Below, in pieces: positions 1 through 8,861 of a stretch of 64,000 nucleotides of DNA. The position numbers were made by a program, and so were the translations under genes. The stretch is from JAFGBN01 sp964394145 (GTDB lineage Bacteria; Chloroflexota; Dehalococcoidia; GIF9; AB-539-J10): assembly GCA_964394145.1 (NCBI GenBank), contig CAYMVL010000025.1, forward strand, positions 136,937 through 200,936, in the 5' to 3' direction. The stretch's first letter is position 1; every line of letters starts with the position of its first letter. The notes below the pieces were generated by a model, which saw nothing but the letters and a program-made list of their open reading frames with translations, ran no database searches and was not told the DNA's origin.

Positions 1-2
1 TT

Positions 3-2069
3 GTTCCGGTCCAGAAGAGGAAGGTCATTAAAGAGATTAAAGAGGCAGCAAGCAAAGCTACTTCCATTTATCTGGCTACTGACCCTGACCGTGAGGGAGA
101 GGCAATCTCCTGGCACCTGGTGCAAGCGGCTGACTTAGACAAGAATAAGATCCCCATTCACCGTATTGGTTTCCACGAAATAACAGAGGATGCCGTTAAA
201 GGAGCGTTCAAGAATCCTCGCTCCATCGACATGAATCTGGTAAACGCCCAACAAGCCAGGCGTATCCTCGATAGACTTGTCGGCTATAAACTGAGCCCGC
301 TATTATGGAAAAAAGTTCAGAGAGGACTATCGGCAGGTAGGGTTCAGTCCGTCGCGTTAAGAATAGTAGTTGACCGAGAGCGAGAAATCCAGAATTTCGT
401 TCGCCAGGAGTACTGGACCATCGAGGTTGAATTAACTCCCAGCAAAGAAAAAGAGACAAGCTTCAAAGCTATATTGCAGGGATTAGCGGATAACGGCAAG
501 CTGGATATCCATGACAAGACTCAAGTCGACCATATTGTTGCCTATCTGGAGAAGGCTGAGTATATAGTCAAGTCAATACAAACTAAGAGCATAGTTAGAC
601 AGCCGTCTGCACCTTTTATCACCAGCACGCTCCAGCAGGAAGCCTGGAGAAAACTGCATTTCACTGCCAAGCGCACTATGGCTATTGCCCAGCAACTATA
701 TGAAGGTTTGCCTCTGGCCAAGGAAGGCTCAGTAGGTCTCATTACCTATATGCGTACCGACTCCACTCATGTGGCTGCCTCTGCTCTATCTGAAGCAAGA
801 AATTTCATCGCCGAAAGATACGGAAATGCTTTTCTGCCAGCGAAGCCACGCAGTTTCGCGAGGAAGGCAAAATGGGCGCAAGAAGCTCATGAAGCAATCC
901 GCCCTACTCAGATTCACCGCGAACCAGCACAAATTAAGGCATTCCTTAACTCGGAGCAACTGAAACTATATAAACTCATCTGGAACCGTATGGTGGCAAG
1001 CCAGATGTCACCCGCACTGTACGATGTGACCAGCGTCGATATAGAGGCAAGCAGTGCTAACAACAAGTTACAGGCGGACCAATCTCAAGGCTATCTACTT
1101 AAGGCAGTGAGCTCTGTAGTCAAATCCCCCGGGTTTATGGTCCTCTATAGCGAAGGCAGGGACGAAGATGAGGGGGAAGACAGCTTTGTTTCATTGCCTG
1201 AACTACAGGTTGGTACCAGTTTGGTCTACCTGGGAATTTTACCCCAGCAGCACTTTACCGAACCACCTCCCCGCTACAGCGAAGCAACGTTGATTAAGGC
1301 ACTGGAACAAAAAGGAATTGGGCGTCCCAGCACCTACGCCCCTATCATATCTACCATTCAGGAGAGAGACTATGTCTACAAAGTGGATGGGAAATTCTGT
1401 CCTGACGATGTGGGCATAACAGTCAACGATATTTTGAATAAGCATTTCCCCAAAATTGTTGACACCGGTTTTACTGCCCAAATGGAAAAACAACTGGACA
1501 AGATAGCTCAAGGCAAACAAGAATGGGTGACTGTGCTCAGAGAGTTCTACACCCCGTTTGAGAATACGCTGCTCAAGGCTTCAGCAAATATACCTAAGAT
1601 CGATGTGAGCAAGACAACAGATGTGACCTGCCCCAAATGCGGCCGCCCAATGGTGATAAAATTAGGCAGGTTTGGCAAGTTCTTGGCCTGCAGTGGCTAT
1701 CCTGAATGCAAGACGACCATGCCCTACCTGGTCAAAACGGGTGTGCGTTGCCCCGAATGCGGTGGTGAGTTGGTGGAAAGAGTCAATAAAAAGAAGAAGG
1801 TATTTTATGGATGCAGCAATTTCCCCAGGTGCCAATTTACCACAAGCTACAAGCCAATCGCTCAACCTTGCCCCCGATGTGGCAAACTCCTCGTATTGTT
1901 CAGAAAAGGCTGGGTGAAATGCACAGCTTGTGGATATAAGGCAAGGTTGGAAGAACTGGAGTTGAAGGAACGAGGTGGGACAGATGGAGTTGCCAGGCAA
2001 ACAGGGCCGGAGCAATCTTCCGAGACTGTCATGCTTAGCTCTCAAAAAAAAGAAGGAGTAGACTTATGA
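3..2069 (+). CDS. topA: DNA topoisomerase I, 5'-partial
   Basis: Type IA topoisomerase that relaxes negatively supercoiled DNA through a transient 5'-phosphotyrosyl link. The reading frame is open from the first bases of the window. It encodes the end of the Toprim domain (acidic motif DPDREGEAI, about positions 85-110), so the N-terminus lies to the left and a start at 120 would be internal. The catalytic tyrosine sits in TYMRTDS (Tyr codon 748-750). The C-terminus carries three Cys4 zinc ribbons (CPKCG...C...C, CPECG...C...C, CPRCG...C..C), as in bacterial TopA. The stop codon overlaps the aroQ start (ATGA). The identification is secure; only the 5' end is missing. Confidence 0.96.
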   Translation, partial: VPVQKRKVIKEIKEAASKATSIYLATDPDREGEAISWHLVQAADLDKNKIPIHRIGFHEITEDAVKGAFKNPRSIDMNLVNAQQARRILDRLVGYKLSPLLWKKVQRGLSAGRVQSVALRIVVDREREIQNFVRQEYWTIEVELTPSKEKETSFKAILQGLADNGKLDIHDKTQVDHIVAYLEKAEYIVKSIQTKSIVRQPSAPFITSTLQQEAWRKLHFTAKRTMAIAQQLYEGLPLAKEGSVGLITYMRTDSTHVAASALSEARNFIAERYGNAFLPAKPRSFARKAKWAQEAHEAIRPTQIHREPAQIKAFLNSEQLKLYKLIWNRMVASQMSPALYDVTSVDIEASSANNKLQADQSQGYLLKAVSSVVKSPGFMVLYSEGRDEDEGEDSFVSLPELQVGTSLVYLGILPQQHFTEPPPRYSEATLIKALEQKGIGRPSTYAPIISTIQERDYVYKVDGKFCPDDVGITVNDILNKHFPKIVDTGFTAQMEKQLDKIAQGKQEWVTVLREFYTPFENTLLKASANIPKIDVSKTTDVTCPKCGRPMVIKLGRFGKFLACSGYPECKTTMPYLVKTGVRCPECGGELVERVNKKKKVFYGCSNFPRCQFTTSYKPIAQPCPRCGKLLVLFRKGWVKCTACGYKARLEELELKERGGTDGVARQTGPEQSSETVMLSSQKKEGVDL

Positions 2070-2512
2070 GAATACTGGTTGTTAATGGACCAAATTTGAA
2101 TATGCTGGGCAAAAGGGATAGGGAAATATACACAGACAAGGCTTTGGCCGAAATTGATTCGCTGTTGAAGAAGCAAGGCGAGGCGCTAAATGTAGAGGTA
2201 ATAACATTTCAGTCCAATAGCGAAGGTGCGCTTATAGACTTTGTGCAACAGCAATCGAGTTCAGCTGATGGTATAATCATCAACCCTGGAGCACTTACTC
2301 ACTACAGCTTCTCTCTAAGAGATGCTCTGACTGACTCCAGATTACCGATAATCGAAGTCCACTTATCTAATATTTACAGCCGGGAGCCGTGGCGGGCGAA
2401 TTCCGTAATTGCTCCTATAGTGAAAGGCCAAATCAGTGGCTTGGGCTGGAGGGGATATAGCGCTGCTTTACAGACCTTGGTAGATGAATTGAGGGCCGGG
2501 AATTGGAAATAG
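2066..2512 (+). CDS. aroQ: type II 3-dehydroquinate dehydratase
   Basis: Third step of the shikimate pathway: dehydration of 3-dehydroquinate to 3-dehydroshikimate by a small dodecameric enzyme. At 148 aa it has the family's usual length. Visible motifs are NGPNLNMLGKRD near the N-terminus with the catalytic loop tyrosine just after it (IYTDKA), FQSNSEG, NPGALTHYS and EVHLSNIYSRE with the catalytic histidine. FQSNSEG has Ser where many members have His, which is a tolerated variant. ATG overlaps the topA stop, and its TAG stop lies inside the next gene, so translation is probably coupled. The other shikimate genes here (aroKB, aroC, aroE) are 8-12 kb away on the other strand. Confidence 0.95.
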   Translation: MRILVVNGPNLNMLGKRDREIYTDKALAEIDSLLKKQGEALNVEVITFQSNSEGALIDFVQQQSSSADGIIINPGALTHYSFSLRDALTDSRLPIIEVHLSNIYSREPWRANSVIAPIVKGQISGLGWRGYSAALQTLVDELRAGNWK

Positions 2513-3588
2513 AACGGCTACGGCGATTGAGGGCAACGCTTGCCGACAAGGGCATGGATGGACTTGTAGTGTCCAATCCACAGAACCTGCGTTACCTCTC
2601 CGGGTTTACCGGCTCTTCAGGGTGGCTGCTTATCTCTGAAAACAAGGCCATTTTAGCTACCGACTTCCGCTATATAGAGCAAGCCAAGATGGAAGCACCT
2701 GATTACGAAATCTCTCTCATCAAAGGGGACCTGAGCAATTGGCTACCCAATTTGATATCAGACCTCAACTGGCAGAAGCTAGCCTTCGAGGACACTTCTG
2801 TTTCTTACCATAGCTATCGTATGCTGAGTGACACAGTTAAATCCAAACTGGTTAACCTTGAGCTTGTTCCCTCCGGTGGGCTGGTAGAGCAGCTTCGTAG
2901 CATAAAGGAGCCCGAGGAGCTGGAGCTAATTAAGAGAGCGGTGGAATTGACCGATGCTGCTTTTGAACAGGCTAAATTGATAATCCGGCCCGGCGTAACA
3001 GAAAAGGAAGTTGCCTGGGAACTGGAGAAGCTTCTTCGTGATAATGGAAGCGAGCAGTTGGCATTTGACATTATCTTAGCCTCAGGGCCCAATTCAGCTT
3101 TGCCCCATGCAAAACCTACCGAAAGAGCAATTTGCGCTGGCGAACCTGTGCTGATCGATATGGGGGCTAAGATCGGTGGTTATTGTGGCGACTTCAGCCG
3201 CACTTTGTGCTGCGGCCAGGCTGACAAGACCTTGCAGGAAATTTATGGCGTAGTATTACAGGCACAAACCGCAGCTATGTCAGGAATTGAATCAGGCATA
3301 GGTGCTTCACAAGCAGATGCACTGGCGCGGACCGTTATTGAGCAGGCAGGCTACGGCGATGCTTTTGGACATAGTCTGGGACATGGCATTGGCTTATCGG
3401 TGCACGAGCTTCCCACCCTTGCTCCAAATTCCTCAGATTTGCTTATAGATGACATGGTCTTTACTGTGGAACCTGGAATCTATATCTCGGGCTGGGGCGG
3501 TGTTAGAATTGAGGATATTGCAATTCTGGAAAAAGGCAGGATCAAGATGCTCACCAGGTCGGAAAAGACGTACGGAGGTATCATATGA
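2503..3588 (+). CDS. Xaa-Pro aminopeptidase (M24 family)
   Basis: Cytosolic dinuclear-metal peptidase that removes N-terminal residues before proline. It has the two-domain layout of PepP/YpdF-type enzymes: a creatinase-like N-terminal domain (about 1-125) and a pita-bread catalytic domain (about 130-361). All five metal ligands are visible: Asp in IDMGAK, Asp in CGDFSRT, His in GHSLGHGIG, Glu in TVEPGIY and Glu in RIEDIAIL. The likely start is TTG at 2503, overlapping the aroQ stop by 10 bases. The stop overlaps the efp ATG. A proline-specific peptidase directly upstream of EF-P is a recurrent bacterial arrangement. Confidence 0.92.
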   Translation: MEIERLRRLRATLADKGMDGLVVSNPQNLRYLSGFTGSSGWLLISENKAILATDFRYIEQAKMEAPDYEISLIKGDLSNWLPNLISDLNWQKLAFEDTSVSYHSYRMLSDTVKSKLVNLELVPSGGLVEQLRSIKEPEELELIKRAVELTDAAFEQAKLIIRPGVTEKEVAWELEKLLRDNGSEQLAFDIILASGPNSALPHAKPTERAICAGEPVLIDMGAKIGGYCGDFSRTLCCGQADKTLQEIYGVVLQAQTAAMSGIESGIGASQADALARTVIEQAGYGDAFGHSLGHGIGLSVHELPTLAPNSSDLLIDDMVFTVEPGIYISGWGGVRIEDIAILEKGRIKMLTRSEKTYGGII

Positions 3589-4145
3589 TTGATGCTGGAG
3601 AGCTGAGAAAAGGGCTTGCTATAGAGTTAGATGGGAATATATATCAGGTGGCAGAGTATCAGCATGTCAAAATGCAGCAGAGGCAGCCTGTAGTCAAACT
3701 AAAGCTACGTGATGTGCGTAGCGGCGCCGTCACGGAGCGAAATTTTCAGTCTGGTGACAAAGTCGAGCCAGTTTTCTTGGAGCACCGCAACGTCCAGTAT
3801 CTCTATAATGATGGCAATCTGTACTATTTCATGGATAGTGATAACTATGAGCAAACAGCTCTGGCCGCCGATCAAGTAGGAGAAGCAATAAACTATCTAA
3901 AAGATGGAGTAACCCTCGAGATTCTTACCTGCAAGGGCGAAGCAGTAAGCATAGAGTTGCCTACTTCAGTAGATCTTGGGGTCGTAGAGACGGAACCTGG
4001 TTTCAAGGGGGATAGAGCTACTGCCGGGACCAAATCTGCTAAGCTTGAAACGGGCATTGAGGTCCAAGTCCCTCTCTTCATTGACATAGGAGATGTCATT
4101 AAGGTTGATACTCGTAGCGGCGGATATATAGAAAAGGTAAGCTAA
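3585..4145 (+). CDS. efp: translation elongation factor P
   Basis: EF-P binds next to the ribosomal P site and rescues stalling at polyproline stretches. At 186 aa it has the standard length: an N-terminal KOW-like domain (about 1-63) and two OB domains ending in the C-terminal signature around TRSGGYIEKV. The domain-I loop that reaches the peptidyl-transferase centre is unusual. Where most homologues have a PGKG motif with a modified Lys or Arg, this protein reads HVKMQQRQP, placing Gln32 at the tip (alignment by eye to E. coli Lys34). Either the protein works unmodified or it uses another chemistry. ATG overlaps the preceding TGA. Confidence 0.95.
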   Translation: MIDAGELRKGLAIELDGNIYQVAEYQHVKMQQRQPVVKLKLRDVRSGAVTERNFQSGDKVEPVFLEHRNVQYLYNDGNLYYFMDSDNYEQTALAADQVGEAINYLKDGVTLEILTCKGEAVSIELPTSVDLGVVETEPGFKGDRATAGTKSAKLETGIEVQVPLFIDIGDVIKVDTRSGGYIEKVS

Positions 4146-4793
4146 TTGCTTAGAGCCGATTTACATGTTCATAGCTGTTATTCGTGGGACTGTCGCACCC
4201 CCCTCGAGGAAATAATCTCTCGTTGCCTTCAAATAGGTATAAGCTGCGTTGCGATAGCGGATCACCACACCATCGCTGGTGCTTTGAAACTAAAGGAGAT
4301 TGCTCCTTTCAAGGTGATTGTTGCCGAAGAAGTGCTAACCTCCGCTGGTGAGTTAATGGGGCTATTTCTAACCGAGGTAATCCCAAAGGGATTATCTCCT
4401 CAGGAAACGATAGCTCGCATCAGAGCTCAGGGTGGGCTGGTCAGTATACCACATCCTTTTGGCCGATCACCTTTACAAAACGCTAAGGAGCTGCTCTCAG
4501 AGGATATCATCTCACAGATTGACGTCATTGAAGTCTTTAACTCGCGCACTCCTTTTCCCAGTAGCTCCACGAAGGCCTGGAAATTGGCCAAAGAGCATAG
4601 ACTGGCTGCCAGCGCTGGTAGTGACGCTCACACCCCCCGCGAAATCGGTCGAGCATACGTGGAAATGCCTGAATTCGATGGCTCCGACGATTTTCTGGAT
4701 TGCCTATCCAAGGGTAGAATATTTGGCCAAAGGTCTAGTCCCCTAATTCACTTTGCCAGCACCTGGGCAAAGGTAAGGAATCGACTTGCTTAG
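4146..4793 (+). CDS. PHP-domain metal-dependent phosphoesterase
   Basis: PHP (polymerase and histidinol phosphatase) domain protein of 215 aa. It probably hydrolyses a phosphate ester with a trinuclear metal site; the substrate is unknown. Metal-binding motifs are visible: DLHVHSCYS near residue 6, ADHHTI near residue 40, a histidine in SIPHPFG, and SAGSDAHTP towards the C-terminus. It starts with TTG directly after the efp stop, with no spacer, and an AGGGAGG Shine-Dalgarno lies at its end for the next gene. It resembles the stand-alone PHP proteins of archaea and anaerobic bacteria. Family assignment is firm, function open. Confidence 0.85.
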   Translation: MLRADLHVHSCYSWDCRTPLEEIISRCLQIGISCVAIADHHTIAGALKLKEIAPFKVIVAEEVLTSAGELMGLFLTEVIPKGLSPQETIARIRAQGGLVSIPHPFGRSPLQNAKELLSEDIISQIDVIEVFNSRTPFPSSSTKAWKLAKEHRLAASAGSDAHTPREIGRAYVEMPEFDGSDDFLDCLSKGRIFGQRSSPLIHFASTWAKVRNRLA

Positions 4794-4810
4794 GGAGGTA
4801 AAGCTAAACT

Positions 4811-5632
4811 TTGCTAAAGATTGGCTGGTTTTCCACAGGCAGGGATAAAGCGGCACGCCAGCTTCTGCACGCCGTGCAGAATGAGATCGGCACCGGTGGA
4901 ATCAGCGGCAAGATTGACTTCGTTTTCAGCAACCGGGAGCCCGGTGAATTCAGGGAAAGCGATTCGTTTTTTGAATTAGTCCGTAGCTATGACATCCCGC
5001 TTGTCTGCTTATCTCACAGAAAGTTCAAGAGGCCTGGGATAGTACTGCCTTCCGAACGCGAAAGCGCAGAGCAGGGCGATGCAAAGCAGGCCCGGGAGAG
5101 TTGGCGGCTCAGCTATGACAGGGAGATACAAAGCAGAATTGCTAAATTCGCCCCAGACATCTGTGTCCTTGCCGGTTATATGCTCATCATAGGGGAAGAG
5201 CTGTGCCAGAGTTACAATATGATTAATCTTCATCCAGCACCTCCAGGTGGTCCTACAGGCAGCTGGCAAGCAGTCATTAGAAAACTGCTACAGGACAAAG
5301 CTGAAAAGGCCGGAGCAATGATGCACTTAGTCACTCCTGAATTAGACAGAGGGCCGGTAATTAGTTATTGCACCTTCTCTATCAGAGGCAAGCCCTTCGA
5401 TCAATATTGGCGAAACGATGATAAAGATACGTTGTTCCGACTTATTCGCCAGTATGAGCTTAGCAGGGAGTTCCCTCTCATCATCTCCACGCTTAAAGCA
5501 CTTGGTCGTGGAGAGATTAATGTGACAGGAAGAGGGTTAATCGATGCGCGGGGAAACTCAATTGGCGGATACGATCTCAGTAGTGAAATAAACAGTATGA
5601 TAGACAGCCAAGTCGCTTCACCAAGCTCGTAA
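4811..5632 (+). CDS. formyltransferase-domain protein (PurN/Fmt fold)
   Basis: 273-aa member of the formyltransferase fold that in other proteins moves a formyl group from 10-formyl-THF. The catalytic triad is recognisable: Asn and His in MINLHPAPPGG (about residues 140-150) and Asp in TPELDRGPVI. It is not a plain PurN, because the N-terminus lacks the usual GNF motif and there is a C-terminal extension of about 70 residues. It starts with TTG after a clear AGGGAGG site at 4793-4799. It lies between a PHP protein and a HAD-like protein, which hints at a small-molecule salvage or modification pathway. The substrate is unknown. Confidence 0.75.
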   Translation: MLKIGWFSTGRDKAARQLLHAVQNEIGTGGISGKIDFVFSNREPGEFRESDSFFELVRSYDIPLVCLSHRKFKRPGIVLPSERESAEQGDAKQARESWRLSYDREIQSRIAKFAPDICVLAGYMLIIGEELCQSYNMINLHPAPPGGPTGSWQAVIRKLLQDKAEKAGAMMHLVTPELDRGPVISYCTFSIRGKPFDQYWRNDDKDTLFRLIRQYELSREFPLIISTLKALGRGEINVTGRGLIDARGNSIGGYDLSSEINSMIDSQVASPSS

Positions 5633-5697
5633 TGACAAATAGCGTCATCATTACCCAGTACGGAATTTTGGAGCAGTCCTAGAGACAGAATAAGAAC

Positions 5698-6696
5698 ATG
5701 AGCAGCAAGGTGGAAACAAAGCTAATCTGCTTTGACCTTGAAGGTCCACTATCCCCTCAAGACAACGCCTATGAACTGATGAAGCTATTCCCAGGTGGCG
5801 ACAGAGTTTTTGAGGCTATCAGCCGCTATGACGATTTGCTAACGCTAGAAGGCAAAGCTGATTATGAGCCAGGAGATACCCTGTCTCTCATCGCGCCTTT
5901 CTTGGCCCATCATGGAATAAGAGAAAGACAAATCGCCACTATGGGTCATGAAGCTAGATTAACCACAGGAGCAGCCGAACTATTATCTAAACTCAAAGAG
6001 CGAGGATGGCAGGTATTTTGTATTAGCACCAGTTATGAACAGTATGCTTTGTCTATAACGCAAAGGCTGGGTATACCGTGTGAGAATGTAGCTTGCACCT
6101 CATTCCCGCTAGATTATATTTGTCAGATGCTAAGTGAGGACGATTCCAGGTTGCTGAAGCAAGCAGAGGAAGAATTCACGACCCTTAGCCATGATGCCAT
6201 CATAAGACAAACCATGGATCGCTTTTACTGGCAAGAACTGCCCATGACAAGCGTGGGAAGAATCATAAACCAAATCAAGCCCGTAGGTGGCAAACGCAAG
6301 GTGGAAGCATTGCAACGCTTCGCTGCCAGAGTGGGAAAACCCCTTTCCAAATGTGTAGCAGTTGGAGATAGCATCACGGATTTAAGGATGCTCCAGACGG
6401 TGAATAAAGTAGGCGGCCTGGCTGTCGCCTTCAATGCTAACGAGTATGCTTTGCCTTATTCTACCATGAGTCTGGCATCTATCGATTTATATGACTTATG
6501 GACAGCTTTAGAAGTTTGGGAAACTAGCGGGCGGCAAGCAACGGAGAGAGTCGTTAAGGCGAGCGAAGAGTCTGGTGGCAGTGGTGATAGAGGACACTTC
6601 CACTGGCTAGCCGGAACCCAGGACTTAACTCGACCCTTGGAAATTCACAAAAGGATAAGGCGCTTAGTCAGAGAAGACGCAGCCAAGCTAGGCTAG
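5698..6696 (+). CDS. HAD-superfamily protein, archaeal EhaR/COG4030-like
   Basis: 332-aa haloacid-dehalogenase-fold protein. HAD motif I is modified: FDLEGPLSPQDNAYE has Glu where the second Asp of DxD normally sits. Motif II (STS in CISTSYEQ), the motif III lysine (about GGKRKVEAL) and motif IV (VGDSITDLRML) are present. The LEGPLS..DNAYE opening recalls the archaeal family sometimes annotated as energy-converting hydrogenase A subunit R, a label with little functional support. With Glu at that position a phosphatase may be weakened or altered. The last gene of the + strand run, it converges with the clpP operon. The C-terminal about 60 residues look like a poorly ordered tail. Confidence 0.7.
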   Translation: MSSKVETKLICFDLEGPLSPQDNAYELMKLFPGGDRVFEAISRYDDLLTLEGKADYEPGDTLSLIAPFLAHHGIRERQIATMGHEARLTTGAAELLSKLKERGWQVFCISTSYEQYALSITQRLGIPCENVACTSFPLDYICQMLSEDDSRLLKQAEEEFTTLSHDAIIRQTMDRFYWQELPMTSVGRIINQIKPVGGKRKVEALQRFAARVGKPLSKCVAVGDSITDLRMLQTVNKVGGLAVAFNANEYALPYSTMSLASIDLYDLWTALEVWETSGRQATERVVKASEESGGSGDRGHFHWLAGTQDLTRPLEIHKRIRRLVREDAAKLG

Positions 6697-6706
6697 CATA
6701 TATTCT

Positions 6707-6871
6707 CTAGTCTCGCCTCTTAGTACCGAGAATCAGCCATACCACAGTTACAATAAGGATGACAGCAATGACGACAATGGTAATGAAGCCCACCTTGCCC
6801 AAGCCCCAGAACTCCGGAGGGCTAGCTGTGTTCAAGTCCAAGACTTGTCCAGCAACTAATAGAGAATTCAT
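6707..6871 (-). CDS. 54-residue single-pass membrane protein coupled to clpP
   Basis: A short ORF read by eye on the minus strand. Its ATG (6871-6869) overlaps the clpP TGA as ATGA, so the two are probably translationally coupled. The product has a roughly 28-residue N-terminal part (opening MNSLLVAGQVLDL), one strongly hydrophobic helix of about 21 residues rich in Val/Ile (about residues 29-48), and a basic end GTKRRD, giving an N-out/C-in prediction. No family recognised. Its position suggests a role linked to ClpP, such as tethering or regulating the protease at the membrane; that is inference only. It ends 10 bases from the convergent HAD gene. Confidence 0.6.
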   Translation of the reverse strand: MNSLLVAGQVLDLNTASPPEFWGLGKVGFITIVVIAVILIVTVVWLILGTKRRD

Positions 6872-7473
6872 TTCTTCTCTGGCTTGGAAAGTATTGCATC
6901 CACAATTCCGTATTCTACTGCTTGTTGGGGATCCAGATAGAAATCTCTGTCAGTATCGTGGGCAATTTTCTCCACCGTCTGACCTGTATGCTTGGCAATG
7001 ATATTGCGGATTTTTTCCTGCATTCTCATTATTTCTCGAGCAGCAATCTCAATGTCGGCTGCTTGGCCTTGTGCACCTCCAATTGCCTGATGGAGATGAA
7101 TAGTCGAGTTAGGCAGAGCGTATCTCTTGCCCTTGGTCCCAGCACAAAGAAGCAAGGTGCCCATACTAGCCGCCAAACCAACACATATCGTGGATACACC
7201 GCAGCGAAGAAGCTGCATAGTGTCATATATGGCCAGGCCAGCACTGATAACGCCGCCAGGGCAATGGATGTAAAGGCTTATATCTTTTTCTGAGTCTTCC
7301 CTTTCCAGATACAGCAGTTGAGCGATAATGAGATTAGCTATCTGGTCATTTATGGGTGTGCCTAGAAAAACGATCCTTTCCTTCAACAGAAGGGAATATA
7401 TGTCAAAGGCACGCTCCCCGCGGGCACCAGTCTCAGTTACGGTGGGGATTATCACTTGAGATTCTATTTCCAT
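6868..7473 (-). CDS. clpP: ATP-dependent Clp protease proteolytic subunit
   Basis: Serine protease that forms the tetradecameric degradation chamber fed by ClpX/ClpA/ClpC unfoldases. At 201 aa it has the usual length. The catalytic Ser is in GLAASMGTLLL, the His in STIHLHQAIGG and the Asp in DTDRDFYLD. It follows tig by 16 bases, the common tig-clpP order, but clpX, the usual third partner, is not next to it. Instead a 54-residue membrane protein overlaps its stop codon. Expression is probably driven from upstream of aspS or tig. Confidence 0.96.
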   Translation of the reverse strand: MEIESQVIIPTVTETGARGERAFDIYSLLLKERIVFLGTPINDQIANLIIAQLLYLEREDSEKDISLYIHCPGGVISAGLAIYDTMQLLRCGVSTICVGLAASMGTLLLCAGTKGKRYALPNSTIHLHQAIGGAQGQAADIEIAAREIMRMQEKIRNIIAKHTGQTVEKIAHDTDRDFYLDPQQAVEYGIVDAILSKPEKK

Positions 7474-7489
7474 CTAGCACTCCTTTGTC

Positions 7490-8764
7490 CTATTGCTGCT
7501 CACAGCTGCTCACTACTTGTACCAACCGGCTCATTGTCTTCTCATCACGTAAAGATTGTTCAATTGCTTCTCTCACCTGAGGCAGGGCAAAGAATTGTTG
7601 CATCTTCTCCTTGTCCTTGGCATCCTTCATAATTTCCTCTACTCTATTATCTACTTCTGACGAATCAATTTCAATCTTCTCTTCCTCAGCTATCTTATCA
7701 AGAACGAGAGTCTGAATAATTCGTCTTTTGGCTGTAGGACGCAGTCTCTCCATATACTCCTCTTTAACTTTGTTAGTCCTGCTTAGATATTCCTCGACTT
7801 CCCTGAAACCAAAGCGTTGTGACTCATCCTTAAGAAGCTTATAGATTTCACTATCCTCCAGTACAGGAGGATAATCCACTTCGCTGAGTTCAATAGTAGC
7901 CTCGAGAGCTTTCCCCCTGAGCTCCTGGCGACTTTTCTCCTCAGCTTCAGCCTTCAAATTGGCACTCAGCTTTTCCTTCATAGCAGCAAGGTCAGCATAT
8001 CCAACGCTCTGAGCAAAACTATCATCAAGCTGGGGCAGGTTCTTCTCCTTTATTTCTGCTATAGTAACCTCGAAAACAGCCTCCTTACCGGCGAGTTCTT
8101 TGATCCTATAGTCAGCAGGAATACTAAGACTGAAGGACTTTTCCTCGCTTCTTATCATACCCACTAGGTTTTGGTTAAATCCAGGTGGGGGGAAAGTTGA
8201 TTCTTCACTCACTTCGTACACCATATCCTTGTGGTTTAGAAATGGCTTATCTTCAATGTTAGCTCGGACATTCATGGTAACGACATCATCGAATTGAACA
8301 GGACGGTCTACAGGTGATAGCATTGCCTGTTCCTGTCGAATCTCTTCTATAGCTGTTTCGATTTGCTCATCGCCGACCTCCACCGGCTCAGCACTCAACC
8401 TTATGTCATGGTAGTTGCCGAGCTTGACCGTAGGTTTGAGTGGCACGATGGCCTTGACAACTACAGGGCTAGTTTGAGCGACTTCCAACTTTGGCTCGGC
8501 AATGGGTTTGATGCCCAGCGACTCAATTGCCTGTTCGTAAAGCAGTGGTATCAGACGGTCCAGGGCATCTTCGAGCAAAGCGCCTTTGCCTAGATGCTGT
8601 TCCAGAACAGCTCTTGGCGCCTTTCCTTTGCGGAAGCCAGGTATAGATGCCTTACTGACTAAGCGATGATACGCTTCGCTAAGAGATTTATCTAATTCGC
8701 CTGCCTCTGCTTCTATGGTGAGGGCTACCTGGCAATTCTCCATATTTTCCGTGCTTACTTTCAT
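7490..8764 (-). CDS. tig: trigger factor, ribosome-associated chaperone
   Basis: Peptidyl-prolyl isomerase and chaperone that meets nascent chains at the ribosome exit tunnel. The 424-aa protein has the ribosome-binding loop GFRKGKAPRAV near residue 42, a central FKBP domain (about 155-240) and a helical C-terminal domain. It starts with ATG behind a weak AGGGTG site. It sits between aspS (97 bases) and clpP (16 bases). A second protein with the FKBP and C-terminal trigger-factor domains, but with a lipoprotein signal and no ribosome-binding domain, is encoded at 54.8-56.0 kb. Confidence 0.95.
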   Translation of the reverse strand: MKVSTENMENCQVALTIEAEAGELDKSLSEAYHRLVSKASIPGFRKGKAPRAVLEQHLGKGALLEDALDRLIPLLYEQAIESLGIKPIAEPKLEVAQTSPVVVKAIVPLKPTVKLGNYHDIRLSAEPVEVGDEQIETAIEEIRQEQAMLSPVDRPVQFDDVVTMNVRANIEDKPFLNHKDMVYEVSEESTFPPPGFNQNLVGMIRSEEKSFSLSIPADYRIKELAGKEAVFEVTIAEIKEKNLPQLDDSFAQSVGYADLAAMKEKLSANLKAEAEEKSRQELRGKALEATIELSEVDYPPVLEDSEIYKLLKDESQRFGFREVEEYLSRTNKVKEEYMERLRPTAKRRIIQTLVLDKIAEEEKIEIDSSEVDNRVEEIMKDAKDKEKMQQFFALPQVREAIEQSLRDEKTMSRLVQVVSSCEQQ

Positions 8765-8861
8765 ATATCACACCCTTTGGTCACTCCGACCATAGCCAAG
8801 AAGTTCTGCTTCAGTTCCTCATTATCAAGAAGATTCAGGGTTTTGGCTCACTGGAATATGC

